Assembly: GCA_036506495.1 (NCBI GenBank)
Contig: DASXRQ010000124.1
Coordinates: 1 to 5,921 of the forward strand
Reading direction: 5' to 3'
Source: DASXRC01 sp036506495
GTDB lineage: Bacteria > Actinomycetota > Actinomycetes > Mycobacteriales > Micromonosporaceae
Length of the DNA stretch: 5,921 nucleotides
The notes below the pieces were generated by a model. It was not told where the DNA came from. It saw only the letters and a program-made list of their open reading frames with translations, and did not search any database. This document shows, one piece after another, positions 1 to 5,554 of this stretch (position 1 is its first letter; the number at the start of each line of letters is the position of its first letter). A program made the translations under genes and the position numbers.

Positions 1-156
1 CGCGACGGCGGCACGGTCGCCGACATCGCCCGCGAGCTGCACCTGTCGGAAGGCACGGTGCGTAATCACCTGTCGTCGGCGATCGGCAAGACCGGGGCGC
101 GGACCCGCGCCGAGGCGGTCCGGCTGGCCCTCGACAACGGATGGCTACTCGCGTAG
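1..156 (+). CDS. LuxR/NarL-family response regulator, C-terminal part (DesR-like), 5' end outside window
   Basis: Only the last 51 codons are present, ending at TAG 154-156. They encode the C-terminal part of a GerE/LuxR helix-turn-helix: TVADIARELHLSEGTVRNHL forms the scaffold and recognition helices, followed by SSAIGKTGARTRAEAVRLA and a terminal NGWLLA. The order 'IA..LHLS.GTVRNHLS.AI.KTGA..R.EAVR.A...GW' is typical of actinobacterial regulators related to Bacillus DesR, which act with a membrane DesK-type histidine kinase. The receiver domain and phosphorylated aspartate should lie upstream, outside the window, so the response-regulator call is inferred from the DNA-binding half. The target genes cannot be read from this fragment. 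I am sure of the domain and fairly sure of the DesR-like subgroup. Confidence 0.9.
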   Translation, partial: RDGGTVADIARELHLSEGTVRNHLSSAIGKTGARTRAEAVRLALDNGWLLA

Positions 157-168
157 CCGAGTACTTCG

Positions 169-181
169 CGGACAATGTCCG
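169..181. promoter_or_regulatory. Perfect 6-bp inverted repeat after the regulator gene
   Basis: CGGACA-A-TGTCCG lies 12 bases after the stop of the response regulator and about 70 bases before the likely recombinase start. As RNA it could fold as a 5-bp stem with a 3-base loop, but no T-run follows, so it is a poor intrinsic terminator. It could equally be a small operator, or chance in a GC-rich gap. Confidence 0.2.
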
Positions 182-250
182 GTGCACCCGTCGCTGGCAG
201 GTCGCGGACGGGCGTGTCGCCGAGAGCTGATCCGGGTCCGCTTTGCGACG

Positions 251-1219
251 ATGGGCGGCATGTCGTCGTTGGTGCCGCGGCCGGGCGGCGAGGTGGTCGT
301 CGGCGGGACGGCCGAGCAGGTCACCGAGGCGTGGCTGGCGAACCGGCGGCTGTCCGTGCACACCCGGGCCGCGTACCGGCGGGACGTGGCGGCGTGGCTG
401 GGCTGGTGTGCGCAGCGTGGGTTGGACCCGTTGAAGGCCAGCTTCCTCGACGTCAACGCGTACGCGCGGGCCCTCGAGGCGGCCACCGACTCGCGCACCG
501 GTCGGCCGCTCGCGCCGGCCACGGTCGCCCGCAAGCTGTCCGGCCTGTCCAGCTGGTACGACTTCCTCGCCAAGCTGCGGGCCGTCGACGCCAATCCGGT
601 CGGCGGCGCGGACCGGCCCACGGTGTCCCGGGACCATTCCGCCACCGTCGGCCTGACCCCCGAGGAGGTGGACGCGCTGCTGGCCGCGGCGGAAGCGGCC
701 CAGGGTTCGGCAGCGCCGCGGCACCGGGCCGTTGTCGCGTTGCTCGCCGACCTGGGGCTGCGGGTGGGTGAGCTGGTCGGCCTGGATGTCGCCGACATCG
801 GCTGGGAGCGCGGGCACCGCAGCGTCCGGTTCGTCGGCAAGGGCGGCAAGCCGCGCCGCCGCGCTCTCACGCCGGCCGCGGCGGCCGCCCTGGATGAGTA
901 CCTGGGCACCCGGACCGACGGGGCGTTGTTCGTGACCGCCAGGGGCGCGCGCATCGACCGGCACGCCGTGTTCCGGTTGGTCCGGCGTCTCGCCAGGGAT
1001 GCCGGGATCGCCGGGTGGGAGCGGTTGTCGCCGCATTCGCTGCGGCACGCGTTCGCGACCACGGCCCGCGCCGAGGGCGTGCCGCTGGAGGACGTGCAGG
1101 ACGCGATGGGTCACGCCGACCCGCGGACCACCCGCCGCTACGACCGGGACCGGCACAATCTGGATCGGGACCCGGCGTACACGATCTCGGCCGCGCGGGT
1201 CCGCCGCGCCGGTGGGTGA
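251..1219 (+). CDS. Tyrosine recombinase / site-specific integrase (XerC/D-like)
   Basis: A DNA breaking-and-rejoining enzyme that cuts through a 3'-phosphotyrosine intermediate. Numbered from ATG 251 (322 residues), residues ~24-115 form the N-terminal SAM-like core-binding domain (AYRRDVAAWL, LAPATVARKLSGLSSWYDFL). Residues ~135-305 form the catalytic domain. All six catalytic positions are visible: R171 (LGLRVGEL), K197 (VGKGGK), H262 and R265 (SPHSLRHAFAT), H288 (MGHAD) and nucleophile Y297 (TTRRYDR). The R-K-H-R-H-Y order and the nine-residue H-to-Y spacing match XerD. A further 25 residues (HNLDRDPAYTIS...) follow the tyrosine, common in actinobacterial stand-alone integrases. The frame extends up to GTG 182, but the first 23 residues are not family-like. 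ATG 251 or ATG 260 is preferred; neither has a strong ribosome binding site. No excisionase, relaxase, tRNA gene or att repeat accompanies it, so its substrate is unknown. Host XerC/XerD is possible but not shown. Confidence 0.93.
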   Translation: MGGMSSLVPRPGGEVVVGGTAEQVTEAWLANRRLSVHTRAAYRRDVAAWLGWCAQRGLDPLKASFLDVNAYARALEAATDSRTGRPLAPATVARKLSGLSSWYDFLAKLRAVDANPVGGADRPTVSRDHSATVGLTPEEVDALLAAAEAAQGSAAPRHRAVVALLADLGLRVGELVGLDVADIGWERGHRSVRFVGKGGKPRRRALTPAAAAALDEYLGTRTDGALFVTARGARIDRHAVFRLVRRLARDAGIAGWERLSPHSLRHAFATTARAEGVPLEDVQDAMGHADPRTTRRYDRDRHNLDRDPAYTISAARVRRAGG

Positions 1220-1234
1220 GCCACACCCTATTCT

Positions 1235-1246
1235 CGACCGCGGTCG
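1235..1246. promoter_or_regulatory. 12-bp perfect palindrome in the recombinase-uppP gap
   Basis: CGACCGCGGTCG is fully self-complementary and sits 33 bases upstream of the uppP start in a 60-base gap. It has no loop and no following T-run, so an operator is more plausible than a terminator. A TANNNT hexamer (TATTCT, 1229-1234) immediately precedes it and could be a -10 element, though I see no convincing -35. Chance is a real alternative at this base composition. Confidence 0.2.
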
Positions 1247-1279
1247 GCGCGTAGATCACAAGGCGGAGTTGGGGTTGGG

Positions 1280-2116
1280 TTGAACATTCTCGAAGCGGTG
1301 CTGCTCGGAGCAGTCGAGGGCATCACCGAGTTCTTGCCCGTGTCCAGCACGGGTCACCTGACCATCCTGGAGAAGCTGCTCGGGTATTCGATCGACGACC
1401 CGGACATCACCGCGTTCACGGCGATCATCCAGTCCGGCGCCGTCATCGCCACGGTGATCTTCCTGCGCCGCGACATCGCCCGGATCGTGCCGGCCTTCCT
1501 GCGCGGCCTGTTCAACGCGCGGGCTCGCGAGGACCCGGACTTCCGGTTCGGCTGGGCGGTGATCCTGGGCTCGATCCCGATCGGTGTGGTCGGGCTGCTG
1601 TTCCAGGACACCATCGAGACGACGCTGCGCAGCCTGTGGTTCGTGGCCGGGGCGCTGATCGTGTGGAGCGGTGTGATGGCGTTCGCCGATCACGCCGCCA
1701 CCCAGATCCGCCACGAGGACGACGTGACGTGGAAGGACACGCTGATCATCGGCACGGTCCAGTGCCTGGCGTTGATCCCCGGCGTGTCCCGCTCCGGGGC
1801 CACCATGTCGGCAGGTCTGCTACGCGACATCGACCGGGTCACCGTGACCAGGCTGTCGTTCTTCCTGTCCATCCCGGCGCTGCTCGGCGCGACCGCGCTG
1901 CAGGTGGTCCAGGAGTACGACAACATCTCCAGCGGTGTGGGCTGGGTCAACACGATCACCGCGACGATCGTGAGCTTCCTCGTCGCTTACGTGGCCGTCG
2001 CGTGGCTGCTGAGGTACATCGCCGGGCACAACTACAGCATCTTCATCGCCTACCGGCTGGTGCTGGGCGCGTTGCTGCTGGTCCTGCTGGCCACGAACAC
2101 CATCGCCGCGCAGTGA
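1280..2116 (+). CDS. uppP: Undecaprenyl-diphosphate phosphatase UppP (BacA family)
   Basis: An integral membrane enzyme that dephosphorylates undecaprenyl diphosphate to undecaprenyl phosphate on the outer face of the membrane, recycling the lipid carrier for peptidoglycan and other wall polymers. Higher dosage is known to give bacitracin tolerance. At 278 residues it has normal family length and both signatures. The first is EGITEFLPVSSTGH at residues 13-26, with E13, E17, S23 and H26 equivalent to E. coli E17, E21, S27 and H30. The second is PGVSRSGATM at 167-176, with R171 equivalent to R174. Hydrophobic stretches at about 44-62, 92-108, 120-136, 193-210, 226-245 and 255-272 fit the polytopic fold. 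The start is TTG at 1280: the sequence MNILEAVLLGAVEGITEF is what the family expects at its N-terminus, and AAGGCGGAG (1260-1268) is a good ribosome binding site 11 bases upstream. The gene looks intact. Actinomycetes often carry more than one uppP, so this may not be the only copy. Confidence 0.97.
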   Translation: MNILEAVLLGAVEGITEFLPVSSTGHLTILEKLLGYSIDDPDITAFTAIIQSGAVIATVIFLRRDIARIVPAFLRGLFNARAREDPDFRFGWAVILGSIPIGVVGLLFQDTIETTLRSLWFVAGALIVWSGVMAFADHAATQIRHEDDVTWKDTLIIGTVQCLALIPGVSRSGATMSAGLLRDIDRVTVTRLSFFLSIPALLGATALQVVQEYDNISSGVGWVNTITATIVSFLVAYVAVAWLLRYIAGHNYSIFIAYRLVLGALLLVLLATNTIAAQ

Positions 2117-2129
2117 GGCGAGGTGTACG

Positions 2130-2240
2130 GTGACGTCGCCGGCGGATCGGGCCCTCGCGCACGTGCGCGGACTCGCCGCCGCGGGCGGGCCGGCGGATCT
2201 GTTCGACCGGGTACGGATCACGGTCAGTTTCCGGGGTTGA
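2130..2240 (+). CDS. 36-residue reading frame directly after uppP, possibly the surviving 5' end of a broken gene
   Basis: GTG 2130 lies 13 bases after the uppP stop, with GAGGCGAGG (2115-2123) six bases upstream as a strong ribosome binding site. The frame runs as MTSPADRALAHVRG, then LAAAGGPADLFDRVRITVSF, then RG and TGA at 2238-2240. Codons are strongly GC-ending, as in a genuine actinobacterial gene. The start, helix-forming N-terminus and close spacing look like the beginning of a longer protein rather than a complete one. The frame ends inside TTCCGGGGTTGA, where the composition changes and a Tn3-family remnant begins shortly after. I infer truncation by a transposon insertion, with the last two residues coming from foreign DNA. 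I do not recognise the family. A genuine small protein is the alternative. An overlapping frame from GTG 2123 looks less natural. Confidence 0.4.
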   Translation: MTSPADRALAHVRGLAAAGGPADLFDRVRITVSFRG

Positions 2241-2326
2241 GGAAGATCGGTACCGGGAATAGCGCCAGAGATGATCTTTCGGGCGGGGCAGCGGTGACGG
2301 TTTGAATCGACATAGGTTGTTCGGCT
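2234..2326. mobile_element. Possible left end of the Tn3-family remnant (candidate terminal repeat starting GGGG)
   Basis: Tn3-family elements usually begin with GGGG and a ~38-bp terminal inverted repeat, and an outward-placed transposase gene can start shortly inside. GGGG at 2234, immediately after coding-like sequence and 93 bases before the transposase remnant, fits that geometry. No matching inverted copy is visible elsewhere in the window, and I cannot match the following bases to a known repeat, so the boundary is an inference from position. The stretch carries no gene. Confidence 0.25.
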
Positions 2327-2470
2327 GTGCCGGTGGATTTCCTGTCCCACGACCAGGTGATCGCGTACGAGCGGTTCGTTGGTGACCTCAGCCGGGCCGA
2401 GCTGGAGGGGTTCTTCCTGCTCGACGCCACGGCGCTGGATCTGATCGCGCACAAGCGCGGGGCTCATAAG
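2327..2470 (+). pseudogene. Tn3-family transposase, N-terminal fragment only (DUF4158 domain)
   Basis: From GTG 2327 the frame reads MPVDFLSHDQVIAYERF, VGDLSRAELEGFFLLDATA and LDLIAHKRGAHK. This is the opening of the DUF4158 domain at the N-terminus of large Tn3-type transposases, remembered as 'MPVEFLS.EQ...Y.RF.G..SRA.LERFF.LDD.D..LI..RRG.HN'. Intact members are about 1000 residues, with the DDE catalytic core in the C-terminal half. Here the similarity stops near residue 48 (about 2470), just before the expected 'RLGFA' block. The open frame continues with unrelated residues to a stop at 2594-2596. The fragment cannot catalyse transposition. It marks an old Tn3-family insertion mostly lost by deletion. 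No resolvase, res site or second terminal repeat is visible. I am confident in the family call and less so about the exact breakpoint. Confidence 0.75.
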
Positions 2471-2605
2471 GTGATGAGTAGGCCATTTCCGAGGCACGAC
2501 GCATCGTCCGACCATCGGCATGGCAGCGCGACTCGCGGCATAGAGAGGTCATCTGGCTGCGGCGGGATCGCGGGTACCGCCGCCACGGACGCGTGACCGG
2601 GCCGT

Positions 2606-2635
2606 TTGTGCCATCACAATACCTAGCAGTACTAT
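2606..2635 (+). promoter_or_regulatory. Likely promoter of the padR operon
   Basis: TTGTGC (2606-2611) can serve as -35 and TACTAT (2630-2635) as -10, with an 18-base spacer, in a conspicuously AT-richer stretch. AATACT (2640-2645) is an alternative -10. The -10 lies within the inverted repeat at 2623-2650, so a bound repressor would block polymerase directly. Confidence 0.5.
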
Positions 2636-2650
2636 GCACAATACTTCTAG
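2623..2650. promoter_or_regulatory. 28-bp inverted repeat, probable PadR operator
   Basis: Two 9-base half-sites, CTAGCAGTA (2623-2631) and TACTTCTAG (2642-2650), face each other across ten bases. Eight of the nine arm positions pair, and the centre TGCA (2635-2638) is also symmetric. The repeat ends 22 bases before the PadR start codon and overlaps the predicted -10. Dimeric winged-helix PadR repressors usually bind dyads of this size in their own promoters, so autorepression is the natural reading. The symmetry is seen directly; the identity of the binding protein is inferred. Confidence 0.6.
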
Positions 2651-2672
2651 GGTTGGAACGGGGTGAGTTCTC

Positions 2673-3047
2673 GTGAGGGTCGCCAAGGATCTGGTGGCCG
2701 CCTCGGCGACACCGATGGTTCTCGGCATCCTGGCCGAGGGGGAGAGCTACGGCTACGCCATCCTCAGGCGGATCAACGAGCTGTCCGGTGGCGAGCTGGA
2801 CTGGACCGAGGGGCTGCTCTACCCGTTGCTGCACCGGCTTGAGCGCCTCGGTTATTCGGAGTCGAGCTGGCAGTCGGTAGCCGGCGAGCGGCGGCGCAAG
2901 TACTACCGCATCACTGACAAGGGCCTGGCTGAGTTGGCCGAGCAACGCCGCCAGTGGGACACGGTCACCGACGCGCTCAAGGAGATCTGGCTCGGCCTCG
3001 GCGACCGCAGGCCGCTGACGGCGATCCCGCTGGGGTGCCGGGCATGA
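2673..3047 (+). CDS. PadR-family transcriptional regulator
   Basis: A 124-residue winged-helix regulator. The N-terminal PadR domain spans about residues 12-90: helix 1 with PMVLGILAEGESYGYAILRR, the recognition region WTEGLLYPLLHRLERLGY (44-61), and the wing GERRRKYYRITDKG (71-84). A short C-terminal helix (LAELAEQRRQWDTVTDALKE) would make the dimer contact, as in the small PadR subfamily. The start is GTG 2673, preceded by GGGGTGAG (2660-2667); MRVAKDLVAASATPMVL fits family N-termini. The gene opens a two-gene operon. Its TGA overlaps the ATG of the next gene (ATGA, 3044-3047), so the two are translationally coupled. Members of this family typically repress a neighbouring membrane-protein or transporter gene and respond to small hydrophobic ligands or antibiotics. 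The ligand here is unknown. Confidence 0.93.
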   Translation: MRVAKDLVAASATPMVLGILAEGESYGYAILRRINELSGGELDWTEGLLYPLLHRLERLGYSESSWQSVAGERRRKYYRITDKGLAELAEQRRQWDTVTDALKEIWLGLGDRRPLTAIPLGCRA

Positions 3048-4420
3048 CGGTGCGGGAGGGTCAGGAGGAGTTGGAGGCGCAGTTCGAGCAGTGGCGTCGC
3101 TACGTGCTCCGCCGCAGGGAACTGCAACCGTCCGACGTCGACGAACTCGAAGACCATCTCCGCGGATCCGTCGACGAACTCGTCGCGGTCGGCCTGAGCG
3201 CGGATGAGGCGTTCCTGGTCGCGGTCAAGCGGATGGGTAGCCTCGACGAACTGTCCCGCGAGTTCGCGCGTGAGCATTCGGAACGGCTGTGGAAGCAGCT
3301 GGTGCTGACCGGCGAGGCCGGCGGCCCGATGGCGGAGACGCGGGCGCGGCGGGATCTGTGGGCGATGGTCATCTGCGCCGCGGGCGCGGCGGCGTCCATC
3401 AAGGTGCCGGAGCTGTTCGGGTTGAGGTTGGCGGACGACGGCGCGTTCTACGCGCGGAACTTCACCCTGTTCGCCCTGCCCTGGCTGGCGGCCTTCCTGG
3501 CCTGGCGCCGACAGGCCCGACGCCCGCTGATCGCGACACTGGTGGCGCTGTTCGCGCTCGGCGCCGTGGCGGCCAACGCCTACCCCCTGGCCGAGGAGTC
3601 AAAGTCGCTGGTCCTCACCAGCATCCACCTCCCCATCGCCCTGTGGCTTGTGGTGGGTCTGGCCTACGTTGCCGACGACTGGCGCTCCTCGCGCCGACGC
3701 ATGGACTTCATCCGCTTCACCGGCGAGTGGTTCATCTACCTCGTACTCATCGCCCTCGGCGGCGGTGTGCTCAGCTTGTTCCTGTACCACACCTTCAAGG
3801 CCATCGGGATCATCCCGCAGGAGTTCATCTCGCAGTGGCTCCTTCCCTGCGGCGCCGTGGCCGGGGCTGTCGTGGCCGGGTGGCTGGTCGAGGCCAAGCA
3901 GAGCGTGGTCGAAAATATCGCCCCGGTGCTCACCCGGCTATTCACTCCGCTGTTCACGGCAGCACTGCTGGCCTTCCTCGTCGCCGTCGTCTGGACCAGC
4001 CATGGCATCAACGTGGAGCGCGAAGCGCTGATCCTGTTCGACCTTCTGCTGGTCGTGGTGCTGGGGCTACTGCTCTACTCGATCTCAGCCCGCGATCCGC
4101 TGGCCCCGACCGGCCTGTTCGACAAACTTCAGCTCGCTCTCGTGGTCAGCGCGTTGGCCATCGACGTACTGGTACTGCTCGCGATCACCGGACGCATCAC
4201 CGACGAGTACGGCACCACACCCAACAGGGCTGCCGCGCTCGGCGAGAACGTGATCCTGCTGGCCAACCTCGCCTACTCGGCGTGGCTGTTGCTGAGGTTC
4301 ATCCGGCGGCGCACACCGTTCGCGGCGCTCGAGCGCTGGCAGACCGGCTACCTACCCGTGTACGCCGTGTGGGCCTGGATCGTGGTCCTCGTCTTCCCTC
4401 CATTGTTCAGCTATGTCTGA
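3044..4420 (+). CDS. Permease-prefix-domain polytopic membrane protein, partner of PadR
   Basis: A 458-residue protein with a soluble N-terminus and about eleven predicted membrane segments. Residues 1-85 are charged and helical (EELEAQFEQWRRYVLRRREL, DVDELEDHLRGSVDELVAVG, LSADEAFLVAVKRMGSLDEL, then SREFAREHSERLWKQL). This is the 'permease prefix' domain found ahead of various membrane proteins beside PadR genes, and it resembles the HAAS/DUF1700 signalling domain in layout. Hydrophobic spans follow at about 105-120, 139-154, 161-180, 190-209, 228-248, 265-283, 299-318, 328-347, 362-381, 401-418 and 436-453, with Arg-rich loops (RRQARR, RSSRRRM, RFIRRR) that suit cytoplasmic faces. I see no ABC, MFS or RND motif, so substrate and activity are unknown; the C-terminal part may be DUF4153-like. 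The frame is open from GTG 2954, but ATG 3044 is chosen because it overlaps the PadR stop and begins at the conserved MTVREGQEELE. The gene looks intact and is probably controlled by the upstream PadR. Confidence 0.85.
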   Translation: MTVREGQEELEAQFEQWRRYVLRRRELQPSDVDELEDHLRGSVDELVAVGLSADEAFLVAVKRMGSLDELSREFAREHSERLWKQLVLTGEAGGPMAETRARRDLWAMVICAAGAAASIKVPELFGLRLADDGAFYARNFTLFALPWLAAFLAWRRQARRPLIATLVALFALGAVAANAYPLAEESKSLVLTSIHLPIALWLVVGLAYVADDWRSSRRRMDFIRFTGEWFIYLVLIALGGGVLSLFLYHTFKAIGIIPQEFISQWLLPCGAVAGAVVAGWLVEAKQSVVENIAPVLTRLFTPLFTAALLAFLVAVVWTSHGINVEREALILFDLLLVVVLGLLLYSISARDPLAPTGLFDKLQLALVVSALAIDVLVLLAITGRITDEYGTTPNRAAALGENVILLANLAYSAWLLLRFIRRRTPFAALERWQTGYLPVYAVWAWIVVLVFPPLFSYV

Positions 4421-4668
4421 CCGAGAGAAGGTCCACCCCATGACGGCGATGTCGACGACCCGCCCATCGGTGTGACAGGCCTGCCGCATCGCTTGCGTGC
4501 CAAACACGCGCGTCCGGCCCAAATCGTGCGCAGGAAACACGGATGGTCCTCCGCAGGTGCCCTCATCGGCAGATCCGGATACGCGGCCGCAGGTCTCGGC
4601 GGGTTACACAGCGTCATCCCGACCTCGTTGATGGGGCGAACTCCGACTACTCGATCAACGAGCCTGCC
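4421..4668. other. 248-base stretch without a recognisable gene
   Basis: The only gene-like signal is GAGAGAAGG (4423-4431), a good ribosome binding site ten bases ahead of ATG 4441. That ATG opens only eleven codons (MTAMSTTRPSV) before TGA at 4474-4476. This could be the stub of a lost third operon gene or leftover sequence of no function. Long open frames on both strands are arginine- and proline-rich, out-of-frame-like translations with no family resemblance that I can see. No repeat, tRNA or terminator was found. Confidence 0.35.
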
Positions 4669-5112
4669 AGTCTCAGCCCCGGTTTCCACCCCGACCGGCT
4701 CGGTGGCGCGCACACCGTGGCGGAGCTCTTGGCGCGCGACGGTGTCTACCGCAGCCAGTTCGAGACGGGATCTCCAACGGTGGGCTGACCGCGTACCCGG
4801 GCGGGGACCGGGACCGCTGGGAGCACCGCACGTTCGGCGGCGCCTGCGCGTCGGCGGTGGCGGTCGCCCGTACCGGGCAGGCGTTGGGGTCGCCGCGCCG
4901 GGTCCGGATGAGTGGATCGCGGCGTTGGCCTCGCCGCGCACCTGGCCGCCGTCCACGCCACCGACCGCATCCACGCGGCGCTGCTCGGCCGCGCGACGCG
5001 ATCCGTCGTGCGGAACCCGGCACAGTGGGCGGCGTTCGGTGCGCCGACCGAGGTGCTGCAGCAGCTGAAGTACTTGTGGCACATCTTGGTGCTGCCGGGC
5101 GAGCCGTTGTAA
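4669..5112 (+). pseudogene. Decayed DUF3626 gene: frameshift plus large internal loss
   Basis: Three pieces of one protein family lie in order. Piece 1 (4672-4767) reads LSPGFHPDRLGG..TVAELLARDGVYRSQFET. Piece 2 (4770-4844) continues ISNGGLTAYPGGDRDRWEHR and TFGGA one frame over. Joining them requires one extra base at GG(G) 4768-4769; without it the first frame ends at TGA 4786-4788. Piece 3 (about 4912-5112) returns to the first frame: LAAVHATDRIHAALLGRATR, then SVVRNPAQWAAFGAPTEVLQ, then QLKYLWHILVLPGEPL and TAA. The FHPDR...DG.YRSQFETGISNGGLTA.PGGDR..WE motif is characteristic of DUF3626 (function unknown, roughly 300 residues), and the closing LK..WH.L...G pattern fits the family's C-terminus. 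The middle of the family, roughly half of the protein, is missing, as is a credible N-terminus. The assignment rests on remembered family motifs: strong for pieces 1-2, moderate for piece 3. Confidence 0.65.
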
Positions 5113-5134
5113 CGCGCGTCGTGGGGGTCCGGCT

Positions 5135-5154
5135 GGCGGCCCGGGCACGCCGCC
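5135..5154. terminator. Weak hairpin between convergent units
   Basis: GGCGGC (5135-5140) and GCCGCC (5149-5154) can pair as a 6-bp GC stem around an 8-base loop. It lies in the 62-base gap between the plus-strand DUF3626 remnant and the stop of the minus-strand GntR gene. That position suits a bidirectional terminator, but no clear T-run flanks it on either strand. Confidence 0.3.
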
Positions 5155-5174
5155 GCCTCGTTTGTGGGGGCGGT

Positions 5175-5537
5175 TCAGCCCGGCAGTTGCAAAGCGGCCT
5201 TGACCAGGTCCAAGGCCGTCTCGGGAGGCACGCCCAGCGATTTTGTCCGCTCCGCGTACCGTCGTGCTGCTTTTTGGGCCTCGGCCGGGACGTGGGCCGC
5301 GCGGGCCGTGATCACCGTGCCGGCGCGGCCTCGGGTTTCGACCAAGCCGGCCTGCTCCAGCTCGCGGTAGGCGCGGGCGACCGTGTTGGCGGCCAGGCCC
5401 AGGTCGGTCGCGAGGCGGCGGACCGGCGGGAGCCGGGTTCCGGCGGGCAGGGCGCCGGTGCCGGCCAGCTCGGCGATGCGCAACCGGACCTGCTCGTAGG
5501 GCGGTACCCGCGAATCGGCGTCGATGGCGATGTCCAA
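5175..5537 (-). CDS. GntR-family transcriptional regulator, YtrA type
   Basis: A 120-residue regulator. Residues ~10-77 form the GntR winged helix: VPPYEQVRLRIAELAGTGAL, PAGTRLPPVRRLATDLGLAA, NTVARAYRELEQAGLVETRG, then RAGTVIT. This is an almost textbook match, including the LPPVR..A..L....NTV..AY..LE..G recognition block. Only about 40 helical residues follow, with no FadR/HutC-type ligand domain, which places it in the short YtrA subfamily that dimerises through two C-terminal helices. The start is TTG (complement of 5535-5537), supported by GGGAG seven bases upstream on the minus strand; MDIAIDADSRVPPYEQV is a typical N-terminus. It lies 17 bases downstream of the MFS gene in the same direction, so they are probably co-transcribed. 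YtrA regulators more often sit first in ABC-transporter operons, so the second position next to an MFS gene is mildly unusual. Confidence 0.94.
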   Translation of the reverse strand: MDIAIDADSRVPPYEQVRLRIAELAGTGALPAGTRLPPVRRLATDLGLAANTVARAYRELEQAGLVETRGRAGTVITARAAHVPAEAQKAARRYAERTKSLGVPPETALDLVKAALQLPG

Positions 5538-5554
5538 CGGAGCTCCCGCGATGG

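Noticed and set aside
182..250. GTG 182 as the recombinase start
   Set aside because: The extra 23 residues are not family-like and no ribosome binding site supports it; ATG 251 or 260 fits better.
145..1062. Long minus-strand open frame opposite the recombinase
   Set aside because: Arg/Ser/Pro-rich translation typical of antisense frames in GC-rich genes; the plus strand encodes a full catalytic recombinase.
1820..2521. 233-codon minus-strand frame spanning the end of uppP and the Tn3 remnant
   Set aside because: It crosses unrelated plus-strand features, has no domain-like sequence and lacks coding-like codon use.
2472..2600. Continuation of the transposase frame to 2596 as a genuine 89-residue protein
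   Set aside because: After about residue 48 the sequence no longer resembles the DUF4158 domain and becomes low-complexity, so it reads as run-on past a deletion junction.
3289..4443. 384-codon plus-strand frame inside the membrane-protein gene
   Set aside because: Arg/Gly/His-rich translation in another frame of a clearly coding, hydrophobic protein.
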